Assembly: GCF_039543525.1 (NCBI RefSeq)
Contig: NZ_BAABJX010000033.1
Coordinates: 62,001 to 126,000, forward strand
DNA: 64,000 bases
From: Algivirga pacifica
GTDB taxonomy: Bacteria > Bacteroidota > Bacteroidia > Cytophagales > Flammeovirgaceae
Direction of reading: 5' to 3'
Positions within the stretch are counted from its first letter, which is position 1. Each line of letters begins with the position of its first letter. Positions 7,527 through 16,425 of the stretch are shown here, in pieces. A model generated the notes under the pieces. It was not told where the DNA came from. It made no database searches and was given only the letters and a program-made list of their open reading frames with translations. Made by a program: the position numbers and the translations under genes.

Positions 7527-9806
7527 ATGGCGAAAGATGTCATAAGAAAGGAGGATGCGCTAGAATACCACGAGCATAGCATCCCTGGAAAAATTGCAGT
7601 AATTCCCACCAAGGGCACGCAATCACAAAGAGACCTAGCATTGGCCTACTCCCCAGGAGTAGCTTATCCTTGTTTGGAAATTGCCAATAATAAAGAAGAT
7701 GTTTATAAATACACGACCAAAGGCAATTTGGTGGCCGTTATTTCCAATGGTACAGCCGTACTGGGACTAGGAAATATTGGTCCAGAAGCCTCTAAGCCAG
7801 TAATGGAAGGTAAAGGGGTATTATTCAAAATCTTCGCAGGAATCGATGTGTTTGATATTGAAGTGGACAGCACTGATGTGGACGAATTTGTTCGTATCGT
7901 CAAATCCCTGGAACCTACTTTTGGAGGAATTAACCTAGAGGACATCAAAGCGCCAGACTGCTTTGAAATCGAAACTCGTCTGAAGCAGGAAATGAATATT
8001 CCGGTCATGCACGATGACCAGCACGGTACGGCTATTATCTCCGGTGCAGCCCTTTTGAATGCCTTGGAATTGGTCAATAAAAAAGCAGAAGAGGTTAAGG
8101 TAGTAGTATCTGGAGCAGGTGCATCAGCTATCTCTTGTGTGAAGATCTTTATTGAGCTAGGGGTTAGCAAATCCAACATTATCGTTTGTGATAGCCGTGG
8201 TGTAATCCATACGGAAAGAGAAAACCTTACGGGACATAAAGCGGAATTCGCAGCCAATACAGATGCACGTACCTTAGAAGAAGCGATGCAAGGTGCTGAT
8301 GTATTCCTGGGACTTTCAATGGGTAATGTCGTAAGCCCTGAGATGCTTCAAACCATGGGAGACAACCCGATTGTGTTTGCTTTGGCCAACCCAGACCCAG
8401 AGATTCCTTACGAGATCGCCATGTCCTCTAGAGAAGACTTGATCATGGCAACAGGTCGTTCAGATCATCCTAACCAGGTGAATAACGTATTGGGCTTCCC
8501 ATTCATCTTCCGTGGTGCATTGGACGTTCGTGCTACAGAGATCAATGAGTCCATGAAGCTTGCCGCAGTTAAAGCGATTGCAGACCTTGCCAAGCAACCT
8601 GTACCTGATGCGGTAACCAAAGCATATAACCTGGAAAGCTTGAACTTTGGCACAAGTTATATTATTCCTAAGCCACTGGATCCACGACTACTTACTTCCG
8701 TTGCTCCTGCCGTTGCGAAAGCAGCCATGGAAACCGGAGTAGCCCAACAGCCTATCACTGACTGGGATGAATATAAAAATGAGCTGCAACAGCGCATGGG
8801 ACAAGAGGATAATATCATCCGCCGTATGAACAATAAAGCGCGTCAAACACGTAAGCGTATTGTTTTTGCAGAGGCTGACAACCCTAAAGTTCTTAAAGCA
8901 ATCCGAGTAGCAAAAGATGAAGGAATTGTAGATCCTATCCTATTGGGTAACCGAGAGCGTATTGAGGCAATGATTGAAGCTCTTGAGCTGAAAGGAATGT
9001 CTAAGGTTACCATCATTGACCCTCGTGCAAAAGAATTTGCCGCTCAGAAGGAAGAGTATGCAAAAGCTTACTACGAGAAGCGTCAACGTAAAGGGATCAT
9101 TATGGAAGAAGCGCATGACCTCATGAGTAAGCGTAACTACTTTGGAGCCATGATGGTAGAAAAAGGAGAGGCTGATGCTTTACTTTCTGGAGTAACCAGA
9201 AACTATGCCGGTACGATTCGCCCTGCCCTGGAAGTGATCGGTGCCCGTGATGGATTGGTAGCCAGCATGTATTTAATGCTTACGAAGAAAGGCCCTCTTT
9301 TCTTCGCGGATACCACCATTAATGAAAACCCTTCTGCTGAAGAGTTGGCAAAGATCACAGAAATGGTAGCCAAAACGGTTAAGAGAGACTTTGACCTGGA
9401 ACCAAGAGTAGCGTTACTTTCCCATAGCAACTTCGGGGGATCGAAACATCCAGATTCTACTCGTATGCGTCAGGTACGTCAATTGTTGAAAGAGAAGATG
9501 CCTAACCTTAAAGTAGATGGTGAAATTCAAGCAAACTTTGCCGTAAACAAAGAGGCTCTGACGAATGTATTCCCATTCTCTGAACTAGCAGGAGAAGGTG
9601 CTAACATCTTTATCTTCCCTGATCTGACCTCGGCAAATATCTCTTACAAGCTCCTTCAGGAAATGGGAGAGGTAGAAGCTATCGGACCGATCATGTTAGG
9701 TATGAAAAAGACGGTACACATCCTACAGCTAGGTTCTGAAGAAAGAGAAATTCTTCATATGATTGCCTTGTCAAATGTTGATGCCCAACGATTTGACCAG
9801 CAATAA
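7527..9806 (+). CDS. maeB: NADP-dependent malic enzyme with phosphotransacetylase-like domain (MaeB)
   Basis: A 759-residue MaeB-type enzyme that oxidatively decarboxylates malate to pyruvate with NADP, linking the TCA cycle to pyruvate and NADPH supply. Residues 1-~160 are the malic N-domain, with S-P-G-V-A-Y-P, the K-G-N-L-V-A-V-I-S-N-G-T segment and the metal/substrate motif V-M-H-D-D-Q-H-G-T-A. Residues ~165-410 are the NAD(P)-binding domain (VVSGAGASA). From ~430 to the end is a phosphotransacetylase-like domain, which in E. coli MaeB is regulatory (acetyl-CoA sensing) rather than catalytic. Full length for the fused family. It is monocistronic and ends at a heptamer hairpin shared with the convergent phytase gene. 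Confidence 0.95.
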   Translation: MAKDVIRKEDALEYHEHSIPGKIAVIPTKGTQSQRDLALAYSPGVAYPCLEIANNKEDVYKYTTKGNLVAVISNGTAVLGLGNIGPEASKPVMEGKGVLFKIFAGIDVFDIEVDSTDVDEFVRIVKSLEPTFGGINLEDIKAPDCFEIETRLKQEMNIPVMHDDQHGTAIISGAALLNALELVNKKAEEVKVVVSGAGASAISCVKIFIELGVSKSNIIVCDSRGVIHTERENLTGHKAEFAANTDARTLEEAMQGADVFLGLSMGNVVSPEMLQTMGDNPIVFALANPDPEIPYEIAMSSREDLIMATGRSDHPNQVNNVLGFPFIFRGALDVRATEINESMKLAAVKAIADLAKQPVPDAVTKAYNLESLNFGTSYIIPKPLDPRLLTSVAPAVAKAAMETGVAQQPITDWDEYKNELQQRMGQEDNIIRRMNNKARQTRKRIVFAEADNPKVLKAIRVAKDEGIVDPILLGNRERIEAMIEALELKGMSKVTIIDPRAKEFAAQKEEYAKAYYEKRQRKGIIMEEAHDLMSKRNYFGAMMVEKGEADALLSGVTRNYAGTIRPALEVIGARDGLVASMYLMLTKKGPLFFADTTINENPSAEELAKITEMVAKTVKRDFDLEPRVALLSHSNFGGSKHPDSTRMRQVRQLLKEKMPNLKVDGEIQANFAVNKEALTNVFPFSELAGEGANIFIFPDLTSANISYKLLQEMGEVEAIGPIMLGMKKTVHILQLGSEEREILHMIALSNVDAQRFDQQ

Positions 9807-9821
9807 TTAAGAATTAAAAAT

Positions 9822-9888
9822 GAAGAATGAGGAATGAAGAATATTATATTTTTCATTCCTCATTCTTCATTCTTCATTCTTCATTCTT
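9822..9888. repeat. CATTCTT heptamer array forming a 17-bp hairpin (bidirectional terminator)
   Basis: The left arm 9822-9838 pairs perfectly over 17 bases with 9852-9868, and the right arm continues as four tandem CATTCTT units (9861-9888) ending in an A-run. It lies between the convergent stops of maeB and the phytase gene, so it probably acts as a terminator for both. The same heptamer recurs at 55845-55865. Confidence 0.8.
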
Positions 9889-9899
9889 CATTAAAAAAA

Positions 9900-11033
9900 T
9901 TAACGGGCTGCCGTAGTTAAAAAGGCATCCTCTACCTGCTCCCAGGATACTACCTTGAAGTTCTGAGGCTTGTATACCTCCCCATCAAAATTAAAGCCAT
10001 CCTGAACGATTAATACTCCTTTAGGATATCCCGGTAATTCTCCGGCATAGACCTCCAGTCCATCGGTCTCCTCTACCCCATCAATGGTATTACTATCTAC
10101 AATTTTAAAGCTTCCCATATACGACTCCATAGTCATATCGATTAATGCATAAGAGAAATTCCCTTGACTGGAAACTACTAAATATTGCTGCGTAGAATCC
10201 TGACGATACAAGGCAATCCCTTCTACATCGGCCTCTATTGCTTTATTGTTCGCAACAGATGTTGCTTCAATGAATGACAAGGAATCGATAGCATGATCGA
10301 AAGCACTTGTTTTCCAAATTCCTACAGCTTCTTCTCCAATATATAGCATACCACTTATATCATCCACAACCATACCTTCTGGCTGAGAAGCAACTTTTAA
10401 GGTCCTTCTCAACTGTAGCTGTACCACACTGTCTTTGATTAACTGATATTGCTCTATAACCCCATTCTTTCCATTGACATATAAATATGTTAGATGGCTT
10501 TCCTGATCGTATCCCATACAAAAACCATATACCTCATCAATCGCTTCAGATACTGGAAATACCCCTTGCCCTAGTGGCGCTAAACGTCCTATGCTATCGA
10601 TTTGCATTAAGGTAATTCCATGCTCGCTTCTATTCGAAGCTGCCAAAAGATCTACCGTATCCATTCCCAGGATGACCTGCTGACGAATATCCACATTATT
10701 TACTGAACCTACAGGGTAAAAAGCCACCTCAGCTCCCTCCAAGGTATAAGCATAAAGACCTTTTTTCTTATGGGTACCAAAGATCAAGCTTTTACTTCTG
10801 TCTGTAGCATGTATCCATAATGTTGGATCATCCGCTGCATCCTCCTCAGCTGGAGCCACTACAGCCTGAGTTTCCATAGTTGGCTGTAAAGCAATCATTA
10901 TCGAGTCTTGTAACCCATAAGCGATTTGCATGGAAGCATCTGATTCTCTGGGATCTTTATAGGCTTTTTCTGTCTTTTTGGAAGTACATCCAATTAAAGT
11001 GCATAATAAAAAAACGATAGTGTAATTTTTCAT
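9900..11033 (-). CDS. Beta-propeller phytase, lipoprotein
   Basis: A 377-residue lipoprotein (L-I-G-C lipobox, Cys16) of the beta-propeller phytase family, which releases phosphate from myo-inositol hexakisphosphate using calcium. Family landmarks: A-A-D-D-P-T-L-W-I-H near residue 60, G-T-H-K-K-K-G-L-Y-A-Y, N-N-V-D-I-R, a Q-P-E-G-M-V-V-D segment, A-D-V-E-G-I-A-L-Y and D-G-L-E-V. I start at ATG 11033 because the longer form (11069) adds 12 residues before the signal. It is the second gene after the TonB-dependent receptor at 11192, with a hairpin in the 158-base gap. The pairing suggests surface degradation of phytate and uptake of a product. Confident on family. Confidence 0.9.
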   Translation of the reverse strand: MKNYTIVFLLCTLIGCTSKKTEKAYKDPRESDASMQIAYGLQDSIMIALQPTMETQAVVAPAEEDAADDPTLWIHATDRSKSLIFGTHKKKGLYAYTLEGAEVAFYPVGSVNNVDIRQQVILGMDTVDLLAASNRSEHGITLMQIDSIGRLAPLGQGVFPVSEAIDEVYGFCMGYDQESHLTYLYVNGKNGVIEQYQLIKDSVVQLQLRRTLKVASQPEGMVVDDISGMLYIGEEAVGIWKTSAFDHAIDSLSFIEATSVANNKAIEADVEGIALYRQDSTQQYLVVSSQGNFSYALIDMTMESYMGSFKIVDSNTIDGVEETDGLEVYAGELPGYPKGVLIVQDGFNFDGEVYKPQNFKVVSWEQVEDAFLTTAAR

Positions 11034-11100
11034 GGTTTTATGTTCTCTCAAAAAGCTGTTGATTTTCAATGATTAATTTTCAATTATAAAAAGAAGAAAA

Positions 11101-11120
11101 GTCGGACGTTTCTGTCCGAC
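11101..11120 (-). terminator. Hairpin with U-run between receptor and phytase genes
   Basis: On the minus strand GTCGGAC pairs with GTCCGAC around a 6-base loop and is followed by a T-rich tract (TTTTCTTCTTTTT). It lies between the receptor stop and the phytase start, so it may end part of the receptor transcripts and lower phytase expression relative to the receptor. Confidence 0.65.
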
Positions 11121-11191
11121 CTTTACTATTCGTTATAATGATTCGAACGTACCCTTTGCTGAGTCATATTGTAAATCCGCAAAGCAAACTC

Positions 11192-13915
11192 TTACAAATC
11201 AAACTTAGCGCCGAAGCTGAAGCGAGGAGCATAATACTCTATCTGCATCGTTCGGTCTACACTTCCCTGATAATATCTCAAAGGTTGGTTTAATAGGTTA
11301 TTCGCCTCAGCAAAAATGCGTAACTGTGGAGTCACCTGATAGTTCGCATTGGCATCCAGATAGAATACCTGATCATAGTAGCGATCCTCTACAGGCTCAT
11401 CACCTAACTCATCAATAAATGCTGACGTATAATTAAAAGATACCCCGACATTTAGCTTCTTGCTATCATAGAATAGGGAACCGTTGAAAGCGTGTGCTGC
11501 AGTACCCGGCAAAGCGATCACCTCATCTTCTCTATCCTCAATCTGGAAATTAGACACCTCAGAGAATGTGTAAGTATAATTAGAGTATACATTCAAGCGG
11601 TTTAATGGGAAAGGAAGGAAAGTCAGACGCTTCTGAATACCCATTTCAACACCGGCAATCAAGGCATCTCCTCCATTGATCGGCTGTGTTACTTCATACT
11701 CCGTTCCATTGATCACCTCATCACTTACCTGCTCTACAATAAAATCATCAATCTGTTTCACGAAAGCCCCTGCCGTAAACAGTCCAAGACTTTTCAGGTA
11801 ATACTCTCCCATTAAATCATAGTTCATAGAGGTTGTTGGACTCAAGGCAGGATTACCAATTGCCAACTCATTATCCTCTCTAAAAATCTGCTGATAAGGT
11901 ACCAAATCAAAGTAATTAGGACGTGCAATGGTATTAGTCCATGCCGCTCTAACCAATAGATTTTGTACCGGCTCATACTTCAAATGAATACCCGGCATCC
12001 AGTTGGTATAAAAGTCTGTTTGTTCACCTGTTGCAGTCAAGTTTTCATCCTGGTCTTCGAATTCAGCCTGATAAACAAACCCCTGATAACGCACCTGAGT
12101 GTGTTCCATTCTCACACCTGCTACCATACTTAACTTATTCCCCAAACGCTGATTCAAACTGATATATCCTGCTGAGATAGCTTCCTCAGCATTAAAATTA
12201 CCTGCAATCTCTTCCAATACCTCTGACTTCTCAAACAAGCTCTCATTACTCAAGTCAAGACCTCCCAAGGTTTCCGCAGAAACAAATTGGCCGATCGCAT
12301 AATTACCTGCCTGATAATTATCTTTTGTCACATCCTCCAATGCCAATGTAGAAAAGAAGCTATCTTCCTCGATTGGTTCAAACTCAAAGAACTCATTATC
12401 CCTTAGTTTTTTCTTCAACTTATACTTACCGCCAAACTTCAGTTTACTAGCAAACTCTCCCTCAGCGATTGACCAGTTCAGGTTTAGACGAGCGGTTAAA
12501 TCCTCCTCTTCTGTATATTGATTCTCCTCCGTAATCTCTTTAAAATCCCAAGCGGATGTTACTTCAGGAAATGTTGTAGAAGGAGTCGGTTGGTAAGGAT
12601 CGTTTAGGTCAAAGGCGACAGTCTGTCCTTTCTGACGGTAAGTGATGTAACGTTCTTGTGGGCGTGTCTCAGAAGCCTTGGCATATTTCACTTTCCAATC
12701 GGCTGTCAAAGCCCCAAAGATATGATCACCTGAGAGGGAAGCATTATATACTCGTTGGTCTTCCAGTCTTCTATTTTTATCGTTGGCTCCGCCCTTGGTT
12801 TCTCTACGTATCTCTGCCTCATAGGTATCTGTTTCCTCATTGTACTCCAAGTCATCAAAACGTAATCTGTAGCGGTTTTCCCAGTCATTTCTGTGGTTGT
12901 ACATCCCTTGTAGGTACAAGGTATGGTTGTCATTCAATTTATAGTCCGCACCCAAAGAATAACTCTGTCTCAAACGTTGCAGATAGTATTGTCTTACCTG
13001 AAACTCTTTTAACTGCTCTCCGTCCCACTCTCCTTCAATATTATCTGAACCCAAATGATGATCAAATACTGAAGCACTCACAATCACACCTAGTTTATCA
13101 TTCGCAAAGCGGTCTCCATAAATCAAGGAGCCATTCAGCATTGGCTTATTGGCAATAAAGTTATACCCTGAGCCCAAGGTTGCTGAAACTCTACGATCTG
13201 CAGGAGCAACCCTCGTTTGCAAGTTGACCGATCCACCAATCGCATCACCATCCATATCTGGAGTAACGGCCTTGGACACCTCTACCATCTGAATCATATC
13301 TGCCGGCACCAAATCCAACTGTACCGAACGGATCTCCGCCTCTGCTGAAGGAATTCTCTCCCCATTAATCGTAATCGAGTTTAGCTGAGGTGCTGTCCCC
13401 CGGATATTAGCAAAACGAGCCTCTCCCTGGTCATACTGTACATATACCCCTGGAATACGTTTCATGGCATCACCAATATTAGAATCAGGAAAACGACCAA
13501 TCTGATCAGAAGAAATCACATTGACGATACGATCTGACGCTTTCTGTTGGTTGATCGCCTTATTCTGTCCACTAGCATTCCCCCATACGACTACTTCGTT
13601 TAGGGCTTTGATTTCCTGAAACTTCAGTAATGGCAGCATGGTCGTTCCTTCTGCTACCTCTACAGAAGTTGTCATAGCCTCATACCCTATATAAGATACT
13701 GTCATTTCCTGCGTGCCTTCCGGAATATCTTGCAACAAAAAATAGCCGTTAGCATCTGCTACTGTTCCAATATTCAATGTAGGAATGCTTACCATAGCTC
13801 CCGGTAGCGGCAAATTGGTATGATCGACAACTCTTCCTTTTAATATCCCTTGTCCAAAGACTAGAGAAAAAGAAGACCATAAGAGTAGAAATAATAAAGT
13901 GTAAATTCTTTTCAT
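11192..13915 (-). CDS. TonB-dependent outer-membrane receptor linked to phytase
   Basis: A 907-residue TonB-dependent receptor. Residues 1-21 are a signal peptide ending before Q-G-I-L. Residues ~23-105 form a carboxypeptidase-regulatory-like beta domain (K-G-R-V-V-D through V-S-Y-I-G-Y-E). The plug domain spans roughly 125-235, with G-D-A-M-K-R-I-P-G-V and G-D-A-I-G-G-S-V-N-L. The rest is a 22-strand barrel ending in F-G-A-K-F-D-L. No SusD-like gene accompanies it, so it is not a classical SusCD pair. The next gene is a phytase, which suggests inositol phosphates or a metal-phytate complex as ligand; that is an inference from context. Confidence 0.9.
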   Translation of the reverse strand: MKRIYTLLFLLLWSSFSLVFGQGILKGRVVDHTNLPLPGAMVSIPTLNIGTVADANGYFLLQDIPEGTQEMTVSYIGYEAMTTSVEVAEGTTMLPLLKFQEIKALNEVVVWGNASGQNKAINQQKASDRIVNVISSDQIGRFPDSNIGDAMKRIPGVYVQYDQGEARFANIRGTAPQLNSITINGERIPSAEAEIRSVQLDLVPADMIQMVEVSKAVTPDMDGDAIGGSVNLQTRVAPADRRVSATLGSGYNFIANKPMLNGSLIYGDRFANDKLGVIVSASVFDHHLGSDNIEGEWDGEQLKEFQVRQYYLQRLRQSYSLGADYKLNDNHTLYLQGMYNHRNDWENRYRLRFDDLEYNEETDTYEAEIRRETKGGANDKNRRLEDQRVYNASLSGDHIFGALTADWKVKYAKASETRPQERYITYRQKGQTVAFDLNDPYQPTPSTTFPEVTSAWDFKEITEENQYTEEEDLTARLNLNWSIAEGEFASKLKFGGKYKLKKKLRDNEFFEFEPIEEDSFFSTLALEDVTKDNYQAGNYAIGQFVSAETLGGLDLSNESLFEKSEVLEEIAGNFNAEEAISAGYISLNQRLGNKLSMVAGVRMEHTQVRYQGFVYQAEFEDQDENLTATGEQTDFYTNWMPGIHLKYEPVQNLLVRAAWTNTIARPNYFDLVPYQQIFREDNELAIGNPALSPTTSMNYDLMGEYYLKSLGLFTAGAFVKQIDDFIVEQVSDEVINGTEYEVTQPINGGDALIAGVEMGIQKRLTFLPFPLNRLNVYSNYTYTFSEVSNFQIEDREDEVIALPGTAAHAFNGSLFYDSKKLNVGVSFNYTSAFIDELGDEPVEDRYYDQVFYLDANANYQVTPQLRIFAEANNLLNQPLRYYQGSVDRTMQIEYYAPRFSFGAKFDL

Positions 13916-14474
13916 GATTCGAAGATTTAATTGATTTCTTCAAAGGTTGAAAAGAATTCAGGAAGGAAGGGAAACTACAAATCAAGCTTATACTATCATA
14001 AGATTGACAGACAAAGCACACACATTACCAATGGATTACAGAAAACAATGTTATATCACTATAAAATGAACCCTTCTACTATACAGTCCCTACAATGCAA
14101 AAAATGACATTACAAATAGATCAATTAAAAGCGAAAAGTAATCACTGCAATGTAAACAACAAGAGTACCCAAAAGGTAAAAGTGCACTTAGAGCTTGTTT
14201 GAAATACTGATTTAGATAGAAAACTTCTGTAAACCCTCACACCTCTCTTTTGACACTCTCCGTAGATTACATACCGCTCCATTCCTTAAACTATTTCCTT
14301 ACTCAACGTGTTTGCATTATATTATTACATCAATTAGGTGTTGAAAATCGATGGTATTCTAGTATTTTATTAATACCTTCAACAAAGTGAACATTGCACT
14401 ATTTCAATCTTTATTTAAAGTGGCAATTTCACGATTCAGATAGCACTAGTTAGCGATTTATAATCCTATATATT
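13916..14474. other. Divergent intergenic region, 559 bases
   Basis: Upstream regions of the receptor (minus) and a TPR gene (plus). I see no clear TAnnTTTG promoter and no ORF with convincing features. The only recognisable content is a dispersed AGCTTGTTTG-type remnant at 14191-14235. The remainder is A+T-rich and unassigned. Confidence 0.5.
14191..14235. repeat. AGCTTGTTTG-type dispersed remnant
   Basis: The segment opening AGCTTGTTTGAAATACTGAT and closing TAGAAAACTTCTGTAAA matches 46441-46497 at both ends (AGCTTGTTTGGAAT and TAGAAAACTTCTATAAA), with extra bases in the middle of the second copy. Shorter pieces occur at 15830, 16334 and 36060. Confidence 0.5.
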
Positions 14475-14966
14475 ATGACTATCACCTTGAAGTTAAATGA
14501 ATACACCCTTGAGTTACTGCCTGATATCCGACGGTTCCTTCCTGATCCTCCTGCGCTCAAGCATTTCATTCAATCCACTTATCAAATTAACGGAGCCCCA
14601 CCCAAAGTTTTAATAAGAGGCAAAGACATCTCTATTATCCTTCCTAACGCCTTCTTTTTGAACATCAATAATCCTTTGTATGAAAAAGCCGATACACTCT
14701 ATGAGCTGGGGCACTTGGAAGAAGCTAAAGCTGCGTGCTTACAATTAACCAAAGAGTGCCCTCCTATTGCAGAGTATCATTACCTTCATTCTCGTGTCCT
14801 CCACCAGATGCACGAAACTGAAGCGGCCATCAAAGCATGCAAACAAGCATTGCAATGGGCTCCCGACTACCAAGAGGCTATTGAATTGATCGGAAAAATC
14901 TATGCCCATGAGAAAACCGACATAGAAACCGCTATGATATTCATTAATCATAACTGTAACGGCTAA
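14475..14966 (+). CDS. TPR-containing protein
   Basis: A 163-residue soluble protein without signal peptide. Residues about 66-135 form two tetratricopeptide-like helical pairs (L-Y-E-L-G-H-L-E-E-A-K-A-A-C-L-Q-L and then A-A-I-K-A-C-K-Q-A-L-Q-W-A-P-D-Y), a fold that mediates protein-protein contacts. The N-terminal 60 residues are unlike TPR and not recognised. It precedes a second TPR gene (exported) by 191 bases. Its cytoplasmic location and lack of a catalytic domain suggest a scaffold or adaptor, with partner unknown. Confidence 0.65.
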   Translation: MTITLKLNEYTLELLPDIRRFLPDPPALKHFIQSTYQINGAPPKVLIRGKDISIILPNAFFLNINNPLYEKADTLYELGHLEEAKAACLQLTKECPPIAEYHYLHSRVLHQMHETEAAIKACKQALQWAPDYQEAIELIGKIYAHEKTDIETAMIFINHNCNG

Positions 14967-15157
14967 TTACTCTTCTTTTGCTCTTATCTATCATCATTTG
15001 TCCCCTGTCGTAAACAATTCGATAGATCCTCGAATCTTTATTGTGGAATAAAGTTCTTACGCTTCTAGTGCTTTAGAGAATCCCCTCTCTTTCTTGTTCT
15101 TTATTGAATTATGATTAAATTATGTGAAGCCTAAAACACACGATTTCACCTATTCCA

Positions 15158-15829
15158 ATGAAGAACAAACTACTATTCTTTATTCTTTCCTTTTACTTGA
15201 TTACCCCTACAAAAGGACAAGAAATACTACAAATCCCTCTTTACTCCTCTCTTGACCCTGTTGCAGAAGCCCTCAACTATCAAGGTTTTCAATTGCTAGA
15301 AGATGGACGTTACCCTTTGGCAAAAGCCTACTTTTGGGAAGCGATCCAAATTGACTCTACCAATATTGACTACTTCTACAACCTGGGCATGGCATGTCTA
15401 CAGGACAAGGATTACGCCTTTGCTTTAAAGGCCTACCGTATTGCCAAAAACTCCTTTCCAGACTTCCCTGACCTCTATTTTTACTCAGGGGATTTACTTC
15501 AAAAAATGGAACGTTATGAGGAAGCGATATTAGAGTACAATAAAGCAATAGCACTCGCCGCTGATGAGCCTAACCCCCAGCTTCATTATTTATTTTTCTT
15601 CAATAGAGGAAATGCCTACTTCAAGAGCAAAAACTTTAAGGCCGCGATTCAAGACTATAATCAAACCATTTCTATATCTCCAGAATACTATGGTGCTTAT
15701 GCTAATAGAGGATATGCCAATTACCACATCAAAAACTATAAGTCAGCCTGTAACGATTGGGAAATCGCAGCATCCTTAGGGTATCCAAAGGCGATTTATT
15801 ACCTACAAAAGTATTGTAACAAACAATAA
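15158..15829 (+). CDS. Exported TPR protein
   Basis: A 223-residue protein with a signal peptide (MKNK, hydrophobic to about residue 17, then T-K-G-Q). The mature part holds about five TPR units: G-F-Q-L-L-E-D-G-R-Y-P-L-A-K-A-Y near residue 45, A-L-K-A-Y, Y-E-E-A-I-L-E-Y-N-K-A-I, F-K-A-A-I-Q-D-Y-N-Q and Y-K-S-A-C-N-D-W. Periplasmic or surface TPR proteins of this type are common in Bacteroidota and usually assemble envelope complexes. It has no enzyme domain. Its neighbours (a cytoplasmic TPR protein and a small membrane protein) may belong to the same process, but spacing does not prove an operon. Confidence 0.75.
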   Translation: MKNKLLFFILSFYLITPTKGQEILQIPLYSSLDPVAEALNYQGFQLLEDGRYPLAKAYFWEAIQIDSTNIDYFYNLGMACLQDKDYAFALKAYRIAKNSFPDFPDLYFYSGDLLQKMERYEEAILEYNKAIALAADEPNPQLHYLFFFNRGNAYFKSKNFKAAIQDYNQTISISPEYYGAYANRGYANYHIKNYKSACNDWEIAASLGYPKAIYYLQKYCNKQ

Positions 15830-15929
15830 GAGCTTGCTTGAAATAAAACTCATTTTTTTACGTACTACCCACTTCATTTACGTTCTGCTAAGGTATTTTT
15901 GGGTATCAACCAAAATAAAATAATCCACT

Positions 15930-16316
15930 ATGCATGAATTAGTATTTTCAGTATTCTTATTGAGCATGATTTTCATATTAACCATTAGCGGAATACTAAG
16001 TAACAAGAAGAAAAGTAAAGGGAAAGATGTAAAAAAGATACTAGGAAAAACACCAGAACACCTACAAGCATTACAACTAGCCGGACCACTACATAACATT
16101 TCTCCCAATACGGCTATCGGAAGCAAAGCCCTATACCAAAAAGATGGCATCGAAGTATATGTCACGGTGACTAAGATTGATAGAAGTAAAGAAATGGATG
16201 ATCAGAAAAAAGCTTGGGAAATGCAGGAAAATGCTTACAAGCAAAAAATTCAGTGGCTCCTTTGGGCTATTGTGGCCACCTTTATTGGGGGGATATTAGA
16301 ATGGGGGTTAAGGTAG
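15930..16316 (+). CDS. Small membrane protein with two terminal TM helices
   Basis: A 128-residue protein with a hydrophobic N-terminal helix (residues 4-23), a basic stretch (K-K-K-S-K-G-K-D-V-K-K), a hydrophilic middle of about 75 residues with a small beta segment (G-I-E-V-Y-V-T-V-T-K-I), and a second helix near the C-terminus (about 107-124). It would lie in the inner membrane with its middle part on one face. I do not recognise the family. It is convergent with the MFS gene, and a heptamer hairpin follows its stop. Confidence 0.6.
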   Translation: MHELVFSVFLLSMIFILTISGILSNKKKSKGKDVKKILGKTPEHLQALQLAGPLHNISPNTAIGSKALYQKDGIEVYVTVTKIDRSKEMDDQKKAWEMQENAYKQKIQWLLWAIVATFIGGILEWGLR

Positions 16317-16342
16317 TATTTTCTTATTGGTTGAGCTTGTTT

Positions 16343-16401
16343 GTTTATCGCTTATCGGTTATTGTTTAATTAACATAAACGATAACCAATAAGCGATAAA
16401 C
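16343..16401. repeat. Heptamer-built 26-bp inverted repeat, likely bidirectional terminator
   Basis: GTTTATC GCTTATC GGTTATT units (16343-16368) pair with 16376-16401 over 26 bases with two wobble-type differences and a 7-base loop. It lies between convergent gene ends. The same heptamers recur at 51134-51208. Confidence 0.75.
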
Positions 16402-16425
16402 CATTTTAAGGCCTAATGATACTTC

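Noticed and set aside
7703..8257. 184-codon open frame on the minus strand
   Set aside because: Antisense to the well-conserved malic enzyme domain; Ser/Thr/Pro-rich shadow with no family match.
12658..13158. 166-codon open frame on the plus strand
   Set aside because: It runs antisense to the TonB-dependent receptor, has no recognisable motif and an erratic composition (many Ser, His, Tyr), as expected of a shadow frame.
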